A model generated the notes under the pieces. That model was not told the origin of the DNA. It saw nothing but the letters and a program-made list of their open reading frames with translations, and did not search any database. Below, piece after piece: positions 34,376 to 42,868 of a DNA stretch of 64,000 nt. The translations under genes and the position numbers were made by a program. Every line of letters starts with the position of its first letter. Within the stretch, counting starts at the first letter, position 1. The stretch comes from a virus, in IMG/VR virus record IMGVR_UViG_3300001796_000003, positions 33,044-97,043 of that record, one strand, 5' to 3'.

Positions 34376-35419
34376 TTAACGGGTAAGTAGGTGTGGCTTG
34401 CTTTCGGCCATACCATTGCCCGTTATGGTGACGTATTGCGCGTATCGGTGAAGATCCTTCAGGTTGTCTACACCGGAATAGCTGAAACCAGAGCGCATCC
34501 CGCCAACCAGTTGTTCCACGATATCTGCTACTGAATTTTTAAAGTCTACAATTGTTGATTCACCCTCAGGAGTGTACGAAGAGTTTGTTTGAGCCACTGA
34601 ATTACGTGCTGCTCTGCTGGCCATGCCGCGATACTCCTTTACCCAACGATACTGACCATCTTTATCCACAAGCTGACGAAATTCGCCAGGCGTCTCCGGA
34701 CTTCCCGCAAACAGGGACCCTACCATTATCATGTCTGCACCAAAAGCGAGTGCCTTGACGCAATCGCCTGCGTTGCGGATACCGCCGTCAGCAATAATTG
34801 CTACATTGGGATGTGTGAGCTTAATCCTCGCGCACTCTTCAATGGCTGACAGCTGAGGAACGCCATGGCCGGTAACGATACGTGTAGTACACAGAGAGCC
34901 AGGACCAATACCGACCTTGATTACCTGTGCACCAGCATCTGCCAAACGCTGTGCAGCACTTAGAGTCGCAACATTACCTGCGATCACGTTGACCTTTGCA
35001 TCAGTTAGACAACGTACCATTTCGATCATATGTTTGCTGTCACCGTGGGCGATATCTACGTTAATAGCGAACACACCCTCATTCCAGTACTTCATGGCTA
35101 TATCGAAGTCTTCGGGTTTAACTCCGATAGAGGGAGCCGCTAGACACTTGGCCATGTGAATTTCCTTTATCCACGAGAGAACTTTTTCAGGCGTTGCGTA
35201 TCTATGTAGAAGCCCTAAACCACCAAGCTGAAACATCTTCTGCGCCATAAGAGACTCAGTGATTGTGTCCATATTGGCAGAACAAATGGGCGTAGAAAAC
35301 GGAACGCCAAAAAGACTTGTGCTTAAGTCGACATCTTTTCGCGATGCTATTTCAGAATACTGGGGTACAAGAAGTACATCATCAAACGTTAATGCATTGG
35401 ATTTAATTAGGATTGGCAT
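34376..35419 (-). CDS. IMP dehydrogenase/GMP reductase family enzyme without CBS domains
   Basis: 347 residues from the ATG at 35419 (a TTG-started extension is less likely). Motifs: [14 protein letters not shown] at the N-terminus, [13 protein letters not shown] with catalytic Cys177, [16 protein letters not shown] (phosphate binding), and YRGMAS with EG later. The tail ends [10 protein letters not shown], as in IMPDH. The length equals GMP reductase and the CBS pair of typical IMPDH is absent. It would convert IMP to XMP or GMP to IMP, changing guanine nucleotide supply. Only gene on minus strand here; leaderless-type promoter ahead. Confidence 0.88.
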   Translation of the reverse strand: MPILIKSNALTFDDVLLVPQYSEIASRKDVDLSTSLFGVPFSTPICSANMDTITESLMAQKMFQLGGLGLLHRYATPEKVLSWIKEIHMAKCLAAPSIGVKPEDFDIAMKYWNEGVFAINVDIAHGDSKHMIEMVRCLTDAKVNVIAGNVATLSAAQRLADAGAQVIKVGIGPGSLCTTRIVTGHGVPQLSAIEECARIKLTHPNVAIIADGGIRNAGDCVKALAFGADMIMVGSLFAGSPETPGEFRQLVDKDGQYRWVKEYRGMASRAARNSVAQTNSSYTPEGESTIVDFKNSVADIVEQLVGGMRSGFSYSGVDNLKDLHRYAQYVTITGNGMAESKPHLLTR

Positions 35420-35425
35420 GAGGGG

Positions 35426-35431
35426 ATTGTA
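35426..35431 (-). promoter_or_regulatory. -10 box TACAAT (minus) six bases before IMPDH ATG
   Basis: On the minus strand GGTACAAT then CCCCTC then ATG. Start would coincide with the A of ATG. No RBS is present, which supports a leaderless transcript. Divergent from a plus box at 35454. Confidence 0.55.
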
Positions 35432-35453
35432 CCAGATTAGATCGCCTTTATGG

Positions 35454-35459
35454 TAAAAT
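35454..35459 (+). promoter_or_regulatory. Candidate -10 box TAAAAT before HNH gene
   Basis: GGTAAAAT on the plus strand, 20 nt before the ATG at 35480 with RBS AAGGAG. Divergent to the minus promoter at 35426. Confidence 0.35.
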
Positions 35460-35479
35460 GACAACTAAGGAGACCTAGT

Positions 35480-36169
35480 ATGGTTAATGAGGAAGATTTT
35501 ATTGTTAAGGTGTATGAGCGAAAAAATGGAAAGTTGAACAGGCAGAAGTGGTACATGCACTCTTGCGATAATTGTGGTCTCGAGCGAGGCTATGCACCTA
35601 AAAACAAGACCGGACTGTGTATTTCATGCGCATGCAAAGGACGGGTTATAAGTGCTCAACAGAAACGTCAAATAGCTCAAACTCTTAAGGGTAATAAGAA
35701 TGCCGCTAATATTAAGCCCGAGGCTGTTATCAAGCGTACGGCAAAACGAATGGGGATGACTGTTGAGCACTATTTGGCTCAAAGAGAAATGTCTAAGACA
35801 TTACGTCGAATCAAGAAAAACATGTGTGATCGACTGATCAGATTCATTAAGGATGAACGCCGCTCTGTTAAGTATTTCTCTTTTTCCCGAAAAGAATTAC
35901 TGGATCACATTGAAAAACAATTCGCTAATCATCCTGACACACAAGAGCCCATGACGTGGTTTAATTACGGCCGAATTAGTCGAATCAATTGTTGGGAGAT
36001 TGACCACAAAATTCCGTTAAGGTATAAAGAAAACGGTTCTTTTTATTGGAATCAAGAAGAGCTTAAAGATTACAAGTCGGAAACTTTCAAGAAAGCATGG
36101 GCATTAGACAATTTACAACCCAAATGGGCTAAGTTAAATTGGTCGAAAGGCTCTCGCTTCAAGGACTAA
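35480..36169 (+). CDS. HNH endonuclease, homing type
   Basis: 229 residues. N-terminal CDNCG and CISCACKG zinc pairs, a basic helical middle (KAAN, KRTAKRMGMT), and a C-terminal HNH core WEIDHKIPLRYKE plus LDNLQPKWAKLNWSKG. It ends one base before the dNMP kinase start. AT-rich codon use, unlike the kinase's downstream neighbours. Related in layout but not closely in sequence to the pair at 14878 and 27207. Confidence 0.85.
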   Translation: MVNEEDFIVKVYERKNGKLNRQKWYMHSCDNCGLERGYAPKNKTGLCISCACKGRVISAQQKRQIAQTLKGNKNAANIKPEAVIKRTAKRMGMTVEHYLAQREMSKTLRRIKKNMCDRLIRFIKDERRSVKYFSFSRKELLDHIEKQFANHPDTQEPMTWFNYGRISRINCWEIDHKIPLRYKENGSFYWNQEELKDYKSETFKKAWALDNLQPKWAKLNWSKGSRFKD

Positions 36170-36170
36170 C

Positions 36171-36953
36171 ATGCTTATTTGCATTTGTGGCTTAGATAGA
36201 ACCGGAAAAACTACGGTGGCTGAGTCTTATAAGAGTAAGGGATTTGAAGTAGTTCATTTGTCGGCGCCAGATAAGAAGTATACTGCCGAAGGATATTCGG
36301 GTCCCTCTTATTTAGATGATTATGTGGACATGCTGCTTTCGTTTCAAGGTAAGAATGTGGTTCTAGATAGATTTTGGGACGGCGAATTTATTTGGAGTAA
36401 GGTATTTGGTAGAAAGCCTCTATTAACTGAGGAAGATGTTGAGACTCTTCGAGAAATAGAGCGCAACATGGGTGTTTCATATGTAATGATGCATGACCCC
36501 AACGTGGAAACTCACTGGAAGCGCTGCGTAGATAACAATGAACCCCTGACCAAAGCTCAGTTTGTGCTTGCTCGTAAGCTCTATAATGAATTAGCTAATA
36601 AGTATGGCTTTGAACGCAAGACTCTGCAGGATTACAGCGATATCGAGATCACTGTAGAAGAGCCCAAGGCCAAGGAAGAGCCGGAGAAGAAGGTGGCTCC
36701 TGCGCCCAAGTTGACCAACGAGCAGATTAAACTCGAAACTGCTAATGCTATCAACGAGGTCCTCGGCAAGCGCATTATCAAGCAGAAGGGGCCAATCTAT
36801 GACAAGATTGAAGGCAACCTTCGAAACTTCCTTAATACCGAGCTTGGGAAAATTCTCGGTACAAAGAATGAGATTCAAACAGGACAATTTACATCAGAAG
36901 AAGTTGAGGTATTACGCTTCTTCGCTAAGAAGCTTAAGGAGAATTCAAAATGA
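36171..36953 (+). CDS. Deoxynucleoside monophosphate kinase-like protein with C-terminal extension
   Basis: 260 residues. P-loop ICGLDRTGKTT (5-15) and LDRFWDGEF (about 65) are as in thymidylate kinases and phage dNMP kinases. Residues about 165-260 form an added helical domain (Lys/Glu/Pro linker EEPKAKEEPEKK, then LTNEQIKLETANAINEVLGK), not part of normal kinases. It would phosphorylate dNMPs to dNDPs. The next gene overlaps by 4 nt. A second kinase with an altered P-loop lies at 48220. Confidence 0.8.
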   Translation: MLICICGLDRTGKTTVAESYKSKGFEVVHLSAPDKKYTAEGYSGPSYLDDYVDMLLSFQGKNVVLDRFWDGEFIWSKVFGRKPLLTEEDVETLREIERNMGVSYVMMHDPNVETHWKRCVDNNEPLTKAQFVLARKLYNELANKYGFERKTLQDYSDIEITVEEPKAKEEPEKKVAPAPKLTNEQIKLETANAINEVLGKRIIKQKGPIYDKIEGNLRNFLNTELGKILGTKNEIQTGQFTSEEVEVLRFFAKKLKENSK

Positions 36954-37588
36954 AGGCTATTCGTGGAGTAAAGCAGGCACCGAAGCTTAACAAGGCTGAA
37001 ACCATCATCTCGATGGACAAGGAGATCAAGAATCTCCAGATGGCTGGTCGTGTCTCTCAGATGATGACCCAACAGCTTATGCAGAATCTACAGAATATGA
37101 GTCAGGATCTTGGCAAGGCGTTCAAGATCATCAACGAGATGCAGTATAAGATTCTCGCGATGCAGGCGGTTGGCAGCTTCGACTCTGCAGCGATGACTGC
37201 TAAGGCCGACGAACTCCGTCTCAAGGATTTCTCCGAGGCTTCAGAGGCTGAGGATAAGGCCGGTAATTTCACGGTCGGTGATGTGGTACAGGAAGACAGT
37301 ACGGTAATCATCACCTCTACTGCTCCTTCAGGGGAAGGTATCTTCCGGTCGCGTATCAAGCTCGCGGATAGCGGCGTTCCTGCACTCATCCGTGACCTCT
37401 CGGGTAAGCCGGTCGGTACCAAGGTGACCTGCCAGCTCAACGGTGAGGAGCACATGGTCGAGTTGCTCGGTATTCGTAATCCTCCTCCGGCTGTTGAGGT
37501 TGTCCCTGTAGGTGAACCTGTCGTTAACGGTGACGGTTCTGTCGATCAGAAGTTCGAGCGCATCCCTACTGATACCACGGTGCACTAA
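36950..37588 (+). CDS. Coiled-coil protein with beta C-terminal domain
   Basis: 212 residues. A helical, Met/Gln-rich N-terminal half (QMAGRVSQMMTQQLMQNLQ) is followed by a beta domain (VVQEDSTVIITSTAPSGEG; GTKVTCQLNGEEHMVELLG). No recognised family. Overlaps the kinase gene by 4 nt and the next gene by one base, so the three are coupled. Confidence 0.65.
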   Translation: MKAIRGVKQAPKLNKAETIISMDKEIKNLQMAGRVSQMMTQQLMQNLQNMSQDLGKAFKIINEMQYKILAMQAVGSFDSAAMTAKADELRLKDFSEASEAEDKAGNFTVGDVVQEDSTVIITSTAPSGEGIFRSRIKLADSGVPALIRDLSGKPVGTKVTCQLNGEEHMVELLGIRNPPPAVEVVPVGEPVVNGDGSVDQKFERIPTDTTVH

Positions 37589-37803
37589 TGTCCGAGGTCA
37601 AGATCATCTTGAAGCGTTCTCCTCGGGACCCGGAGAATGGCGTATGGATTGATGGTGTTAAGGTTCCAGATGTCAAGGATGTTACGGTTTACGGTGCGGC
37701 CACCGATGCACCGCAAGTAGTCGTAACCCTTCTTCCCAAGAAGATCACCATCGGGCTTGATAACCCCGATGTTGATATGGTGCCCGATGACCACAAAAAC
37801 TAA
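37588..37803 (+). CDS. Small hypothetical protein
   Basis: 71 residues, beta-rich (VTVYGAATDAPQVVVTLLPK), starting within the TAATG of the previous stop. No domain recognised. Confidence 0.65.
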   Translation: MSEVKIILKRSPRDPENGVWIDGVKVPDVKDVTVYGAATDAPQVVVTLLPKKITIGLDNPDVDMVPDDHKN

Positions 37804-37804
37804 G

Positions 37805-38197
37805 ATGGATGATCGTTGCCCTCGGGCATTGAAGGAAATGCCAAATACTTTTTGCCCGCTCGCGGTTACTCGCCTGCGGGCAATTCGTACCGCGGGGAGA
37901 GAGCTTTCTGAAGAAGAGGAAAATGCCCTACCGGGTTGTCCTTGGGCAGTAAATAGTCAGACCGCTAATTATTGCTTCTTTAAATACATCGATGAGCTAG
38001 CTGCTGAACACACCCTCTCTGATGTTGAGGTTGCTGCACTCAATTGTCTTTCAGTTGATACTGTAAAGAAGGTTGAAAAAGAAGCAATGGCTAAGATTAA
38101 AGCTCGCGATGAGTTTGCTAACCTTCGGAAGAATCTAGAAGGTGAGGCTATTTTTGATGAGCCTCACGCCGATGGTGAGTATGGGTTTGGTAATTAA
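37805..38197 (+). CDS. Cys-rich protein with sigma region 4-like HTH
   Basis: 130 residues from the ATG at 37805; an ATG at 37787 is also in frame. The N-terminal half has spaced cysteines (DDRCPRALKEMPNTFC, GCPWAV, NYCFFKYI), a candidate metal or Fe-S site. The C-terminal half TLSDVEVAALNCLSVDTVKK has the HTH pattern of sigma region 4. A small DNA- or polymerase-binding regulator is likely. It ends inside the TTAA shared with the convergent gene's stop. No RBS was obvious for either start. Confidence 0.65.
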   Translation: MDDRCPRALKEMPNTFCPLAVTRLRAIRTAGRELSEEEENALPGCPWAVNSQTANYCFFKYIDELAAEHTLSDVEVAALNCLSVDTVKKVEKEAMAKIKARDEFANLRKNLEGEAIFDEPHADGEYGFGN

Positions 38198-39072
38198 CTC
38201 TTGCCAAGTTCAGGATTCGCTAGCGTAGTGCGCAAGTGATTCCACTTCTTTTCGTTGTGATCCCACGCCCAATGGTGCTTCTGCACCTGCGGGCGAACGA
38301 CACGATGCATTTTTTCTTCGCCGGTAGTCGGATCCTTCTCCTTGAAGAAGTGATTAGTATCGACGATCTTCCCAGTGGTGGTTGCCCCCTGATTGTGGAA
38401 GGTTCCCTGTTTGATGCGCGTTCCAGGTGCTCCAGTCTTCTCATCAGTAAAGGGTTCGTGGGGTGGCTGAAGTTCTTGTTTCACCTTGGGTGCTACAGCA
38501 GGCTTGATGCCTTTGTCGATATTCGTCTGCTGCTCCTGAAGTGCGTTGCGAGTCTGACCAGCTTCGGCGACCGCCCTCATTCCTCTACTGCCATGGTTGG
38601 CTAGGAATTCAGTTGTTGCTTGCCATGCTGCCTTGCGCCCCTGTGCTCGCTGATTCGCCTCAATATCCTGAGCAAGTCCGGCGTCGTTGTCAGGGTTAAC
38701 TGCTGCAGCGGGAGCACTTGCTTGCGGCTTCACGCTAGGAGTGATACCAGTAACAGGGCGATTGTTCGCGGCGAGAGCGTCTCGTCTGCGCTTCGCGTCC
38801 GCTTCAGCGGCCTGCTCTGCCGAGGTTAAACGGGAGCGCTTCTCTGCTACTTGCTCTCTTGTCAAGTCAGGGTTGTCACCGGTTAGATGATTTACAGGAC
38901 GAAGTCGCTCAAGAGGATGGGCTTTAGGTGCAGCGGGCTTTGATTGGGCTTGAGCTGCCTTTGCTTTCTTGTCGGCAATAAACTGCTCGATGAGCTTTAG
39001 CTTCTCTTCATCAGTCTTGGCCTTCTCTAGAGTCCACTGCCCATTGCCGGCAATCTTGATCAACTCGTTCAT
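38194..39072 (-). CDS. Ala/Lys-rich protein, possible virion or internal protein
   Basis: 292 residues, rich in Ala, Lys, Gln and Pro with long low-complexity stretches, plus a His/Trp-rich C-terminus (QVQKHHWAWDHNEKKWNHL). The N-terminus carries NGQWTLEK, shared with the protein at 17234. It follows the prohead protease on the minus strand, one nucleotide after the protease stop. It may be an internal protein processed by that protease. No catalytic motif. Confidence 0.6.
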   Translation of the reverse strand: MNELIKIAGNGQWTLEKAKTDEEKLKLIEQFIADKKAKAAQAQSKPAAPKAHPLERLRPVNHLTGDNPDLTREQVAEKRSRLTSAEQAAEADAKRRRDALAANNRPVTGITPSVKPQASAPAAAVNPDNDAGLAQDIEANQRAQGRKAAWQATTEFLANHGSRGMRAVAEAGQTRNALQEQQTNIDKGIKPAVAPKVKQELQPPHEPFTDEKTGAPGTRIKQGTFHNQGATTTGKIVDTNHFFKEKDPTTGEEKMHRVVRPQVQKHHWAWDHNEKKWNHLRTTLANPELGKS

Positions 39073-39073
39073 A

Positions 39074-40039
39074 TTATTTCTGCCCTTTGAAGAACTTCTC
39101 CAACTTGTTCATAGAGAAAGCCTTGTTGCACTTGCGGCACTTCACTTGGAATTTACCGTAAACTTGTTCGTCTCCGCAATCGTCGCACGTAATGAACTTG
39201 AGACTCTTAGGTCCCAATGATTCACTCTGAAGTACGCTACCGCCAGTCATAGAGCCAGGTGCTCCTGCGCCGCCGTAACCAGCCATGAGAGCCTTTTGCA
39301 CGGTTTCATGAATATGTACGACATTATCAGCAATCCTGCGTTCTAGTGAAGCTTTAATTAGTTCCTGCTTGAGGTTCACGGGAGCTTCACTACCAAGTGC
39401 TGACATAATCTTATTGATGTTATGCTCGATCTTTTCTGCTGATGCAGTCCGCGTGATGTGTCGGAAGGACGGTACGTCTGTCTGAGCTAAATGAAGTACT
39501 GATTTAATCAAAATCATGTCCGCATTTGTATCGGTTTCGTTCTTGGAGAGATTTAGCGGCTCTACGAGAGTAGCCTGATTAGCAGGAACGAATGTCAGTG
39601 CAACTGAGTGAATCTTAGTTCGAGCCAGCAGACTAGGATCCTTGATTCCGCGGGCAACTACACCGCCCTCTACTGAAGCCTTTACTTTGAGCGGACAATC
39701 CGTCTTGTGAATGTTCCGAAGGATGGCCGCGGCAGCCTTAGCATTGGGGTGGTCCTCGTCGTTAAACAGGCGGGCCTTCACGTAAACATAGGGACTTTTT
39801 ACCTTTTCCCAGTAATACCGCTGACGATCATCCTCGCAGTCTTCTGCTTTGTAGATCTTTTTGGCCGAGATCACCTTACCGAGACAGTTGAAGAAGCCTT
39901 TGCCGTGGTTGTCGTTAATTCGACCCCGACCAGCCTCTAATTCGGAAATATCTGCCCCATTTACATCCAGCATTTCGCCCTGTGTATCTCTAAGTTGAGA
40001 ACCAGCGCACATATCGATCTCTAAAGAATGTTTGGCCAT
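39074..40039 (-). CDS. Prohead core protease (gp21-like) with capsid-like C-terminus
   Basis: 321 residues. His45 in INDNHGKGFF and Ser122 in KASVEGGVV, with HSVALTFVPANQATLVEPL (144-162), match prohead proteases of the T4 gp21 group. It would cleave scaffold and capsid propeptides. The C-terminus (253-275) reads AGYGGAG ... GGSVLQSESL, nearly the same as residues 31-53 of the major capsid protein. A zinc ribbon CDDCG ... CRKC ends it. Transcribed from a TATAAT box 6 nt before the ATG. Confidence 0.85.
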   Translation of the reverse strand: MAKHSLEIDMCAGSQLRDTQGEMLDVNGADISELEAGRGRINDNHGKGFFNCLGKVISAKKIYKAEDCEDDRQRYYWEKVKSPYVYVKARLFNDEDHPNAKAAAAILRNIHKTDCPLKVKASVEGGVVARGIKDPSLLARTKIHSVALTFVPANQATLVEPLNLSKNETDTNADMILIKSVLHLAQTDVPSFRHITRTASAEKIEHNINKIMSALGSEAPVNLKQELIKASLERRIADNVVHIHETVQKALMAGYGGAGAPGSMTGGSVLQSESLGPKSLKFITCDDCGDEQVYGKFQVKCRKCNKAFSMNKLEKFFKGQK

Positions 40040-40045
40040 GTCGTC

Positions 40046-40051
40046 ATTATA
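40046..40051 (-). promoter_or_regulatory. -10 box TATAAT (minus) six bases before protease ATG
   Basis: On the minus strand GCTATAAT then GACGAC then ATG. Start would be at the A of ATG. No RBS and no -35, so a leaderless mRNA is suggested. Confidence 0.55.
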
Positions 40052-40173
40052 GCATAAATAAAGTCTTAGTTAGTTTTTACTAATCAATAGAGTCATATGC
40101 TTAACCTGTGGCCCATGATAGAGTGACTTCTAGTTTAGTTTCTAAACAAAGTTTTCTTAAGGAGAAATTTCAC

Positions 40174-40581
40174 ATGGCATCTACTTCTGCTGTTGCACAG
40201 ATCATGGCAAAGATTGAGCGTAAGGCTCGCATGCTTGGTCTCACCGTTGTTTCCAATTCAGGTTCAAGCGTTGTAATCGATAATGGTTCAAACGATCTTA
40301 CCATTTCGTATGTAGCTCCCACGATCACCGCGCCTATGGGCGGTGTTGATCCTGCTAACTCGCCGTATCTTGGTGTTGGCGTTGTGCAGCCGGGTTCGCT
40401 CAAGATGAAGAGCGCAAGCACGGCCGCTGATGCTATCTCGGACGTAATGGATAGCCTTGTAGCTGCTAAGGTTCTTCACTTGCTTGCTGGCATGGCGAAT
40501 GACATCATCCTCGAGAACAGCGACGCGACTTACACTGCGACCATTCGTGGTCATGCAGACTTGCTAGGCGTTGGTCAGTAA
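40174..40581 (+). CDS. Small virion-like protein upstream of scaffold
   Basis: 135 residues from the ATG at 40174, which has RBS AAGGAG; an in-frame start at 40108 adds a poor extension. Ser/Thr/Ala-rich with TITAPMGGVDPANSPYLG in the middle. Beta-rich composition and head-gene position suggest a capsid decoration or small structural protein. No family recognised. Confidence 0.65.
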   Translation: MASTSAVAQIMAKIERKARMLGLTVVSNSGSSVVIDNGSNDLTISYVAPTITAPMGGVDPANSPYLGVGVVQPGSLKMKSASTAADAISDVMDSLVAAKVLHLLAGMANDIILENSDATYTATIRGHADLLGVGQ

Positions 40582-40606
40582 TTAGAGGTTGTACTAAGGA
40601 GACACT

Positions 40607-41335
40607 ATGAAAGAGGAACTCAAGAAGAGCCTCACTGACCTAATTGACGAGACACTCTTGGAGCTTGAAGAGCTCAAGAAGTCCCGTTTCTCGGCGGAAA
40701 CGATCGAGATCAAGGGTCCGGGCGAGGATATGGCTGGTAAGCCGACCAATGGCAAGCTTGACGCCGGCAAGGTCGCTGAGAAGGCTGAAGATAAGAAGGA
40801 CGATAAGGATGAGAAGGACGACGAGGCGGAGAAGGCCGAGGGCGTTAATGAGGCTGCTGAGAAGGCTGAAGGTGTGAACGAAGCGGCCGAAAAGTCGGAA
40901 GATAAGAAGAAGGACGACGACAAGGACGAGCCCCACGACGACGATCCGAAGCATGAAGAGAAGGAGAAGGATATGGCGAAGAAGCTCCTCGACATGCACA
41001 AGGGTGAGATGAAGAAGTCCCTTGAGGAAGCGGATGCTCTTATGAAGAGCTACGTTGATCAGAAGGTGAGCGGCATTGAAGGCAAGCTCGCTACTCTCCT
41101 TGAGACTGTAACTAAGCTGGCTGAGGCTCCGGTCCCGGCTAAGGGCGTTAGCTACAAAGGTGCTGCACCTCTCATGAAGTCTGCAGATGAGGTTGAGCCT
41201 CTCTCGAAGTCTGAAGTTGCTTCACGGTTGTTTGATTTGAAGAAGTCCGGCGGGCGCGTTGACAGCAATGACATCGCAATGGCCGAGATGGGACACGATC
41301 TGGAAAAGATTGTTTCGAAATATAGCATTAAGTAA
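40607..41335 (+). CDS. Acidic scaffold-type protein
   Basis: 242 residues, very Glu/Asp/Lys-rich, highly helical. Residues 75-94 are two tandem copies of EKAEGVNEAA (DNA 40829-40888). N-terminus MKEELKKSLTDLIDETLLE is amphipathic helix. Position directly before the major capsid gene and low-complexity charge fit a T4 gp22-type prohead scaffold cleaved by the protease. Sequence does not allow closer assignment. Confidence 0.75.
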   Translation: MKEELKKSLTDLIDETLLELEELKKSRFSAETIEIKGPGEDMAGKPTNGKLDAGKVAEKAEDKKDDKDEKDDEAEKAEGVNEAAEKAEGVNEAAEKSEDKKKDDDKDEPHDDDPKHEEKEKDMAKKLLDMHKGEMKKSLEEADALMKSYVDQKVSGIEGKLATLLETVTKLAEAPVPAKGVSYKGAAPLMKSADEVEPLSKSEVASRLFDLKKSGGRVDSNDIAMAEMGHDLEKIVSKYSIK

Positions 41336-41351
41336 TTTTTAAGGAGATAAT

Positions 41352-42797
41352 ATGAACGACACAGTTAATCAAGTATTACAGGGTCTCGAGTCCGGTCTCG
41401 TGTCAGCGGCTGAAATCGAGGCACTCAACAAGGCAATCAGCGCAGGCTACGGCGGCGCTGGCCGGCCCACGGACCTCACCTATGGTGGCGTCCTCCAGGC
41501 CGAGTCACTCGAGACGACTCTCAAGAGCGTCACGTTTGACATGAAGAACCTCAAGATGTGGCCTGCTGTTTCAGTTGATAAGGCATACAACTTGTTCGAG
41601 CAGTACAATCGTCTAATCGCGTATGGTAGCGATTCGGCGCCGTATATTGGCGAAGGCGGAGCTCCTCAAGAGGAAGATTCGACCTACGTACGTGACGGTC
41701 AGAAGATCGTGTTCTTCGGTACGCGTCGTCGCGTTAGCCACCAGATGACGCTTGTGCGGGTCACTGTCGGCGATATCGTGGCGCAGCAGGCCAAGGAAGG
41801 CACGATGCACCTTCTGAAGAACGTTGAGCGCGAACTCTATTGGGGTCACGCGCACTACCAGAATCAGAGCACTGGCGCAATGACGGGTTCAGACGCAGAT
41901 CTTCCCTCGAGCTCGATCGCGATGAGCGGCCTCTTGAAGCAGCTACTCAAGGGTGACACCGATGCGCAGATGATCTCCGGTGATTTCAACGGTTATGGCA
42001 ACACGAGCTCGATCCTCCAGGATCTCGCGGGTGCGGTTATGACCCAGGACGACGTCGAAGCCCTCGCGGTTATTGCTCTTGAGAACTTCGGTTCGCCGAG
42101 CGAGCTCCACGCTGAGCCTGCGGTAATCTCGGCCTTCGTCAAGCAGTTCTATCCTCAGTTCCGTTCGGCGCCAGGTCTTGCTAACCAGACTGTCGGCTAC
42201 GACGTGTCGAAGATCCAGACTACGGCTGGTGCGATCGACCTCAAGCCCAACCTCTTCCTCCGTCCTCGCAGCGGCGTTCGCGCTGTCGCGAGCGGCGTCT
42301 CAGCTCCCGCTGCGACGTTTACGGCGTCTGGTGCGGCTGCTGGTTCAGGTTCAACCTTTGCGGCTGGTACGTACCAGGTTAAGGTTACAGCGGTTAACGA
42401 CAGCGGCGAATCGGCCCCTGTTGCTTCAGCGGCTGTTGTCCTCACCCTTGGTCAGAACATCGACGTGACTATCGGCAGCGTCCCTGCTGGCGTGAAGTCA
42501 TGGAAGGTGTATGTCTCGGCTCCGGGTGGTGCGGCAGGCACCGAGAAGTTCGCGGGTAACTGGGCAAATGCTGGTGCGGGTGTTTATCGCTGCGCTGGTG
42601 CGAAGCTCCCCGGTCTCGGCGAAGCGTTCCTCCTCGACATGAGCGCAGAGAACATGCGCTTCAAGCAGCTTGCTCCTCTCTCGAAGATCAACTTCGCGAT
42701 TGTGACCACTGCTCTCGAGTTCGCGATTGTGCTCTACGGTGCACTCTTCGTCTACACGCCGCGCTTCAACTGCGTGTTCAAGAACGCAGGCAAGTAA
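41352..42797 (+). CDS. Major capsid protein with Ig-like insertion
   Basis: 481 residues. N-terminal propeptide region (1-60) contains AGYGGAG and GGVLQAESL, shared with the protease. A capsid core with DMKNLKMWPAVSVDKAYNLF and GKVERELYW-type segments follows. Residues about 315-415 form a beta-rich Ig/FN3-like domain (TYQVKVTAVNDSGESAPVAS), then the core resumes to IVLYGALFVYTPRFN. Strongly biased codons (CTC, AAG, GAG) fit very high expression. Strong terminator follows. HK97 fold is inferred. Confidence 0.88.
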   Translation: MNDTVNQVLQGLESGLVSAAEIEALNKAISAGYGGAGRPTDLTYGGVLQAESLETTLKSVTFDMKNLKMWPAVSVDKAYNLFEQYNRLIAYGSDSAPYIGEGGAPQEEDSTYVRDGQKIVFFGTRRRVSHQMTLVRVTVGDIVAQQAKEGTMHLLKNVERELYWGHAHYQNQSTGAMTGSDADLPSSSIAMSGLLKQLLKGDTDAQMISGDFNGYGNTSSILQDLAGAVMTQDDVEALAVIALENFGSPSELHAEPAVISAFVKQFYPQFRSAPGLANQTVGYDVSKIQTTAGAIDLKPNLFLRPRSGVRAVASGVSAPAATFTASGAAAGSGSTFAAGTYQVKVTAVNDSGESAPVASAAVVLTLGQNIDVTIGSVPAGVKSWKVYVSAPGGAAGTEKFAGNWANAGAGVYRCAGAKLPGLGEAFLLDMSAENMRFKQLAPLSKINFAIVTTALEFAIVLYGALFVYTPRFNCVFKNAGK

Positions 42798-42823
42798 GTA
42801 CTAAATAAGTAGATTGGTAGTTT

Positions 42824-42859
42824 GAAGGGCCAGGATTATGTCCTGGCCCTTCTTTCTTT
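42824..42859 (+). terminator. Strong rho-independent terminator after the capsid gene
   Basis: GAAGGGCCAGGA (42824-42835) and TCCTGGCCCTTC (42841-42852) form a 12-bp perfect stem with loop TTATG, followed by TTTCTTT. Typical intrinsic terminator. Confidence 0.93.
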
Positions 42860-42868
42860 GGAGATCTT

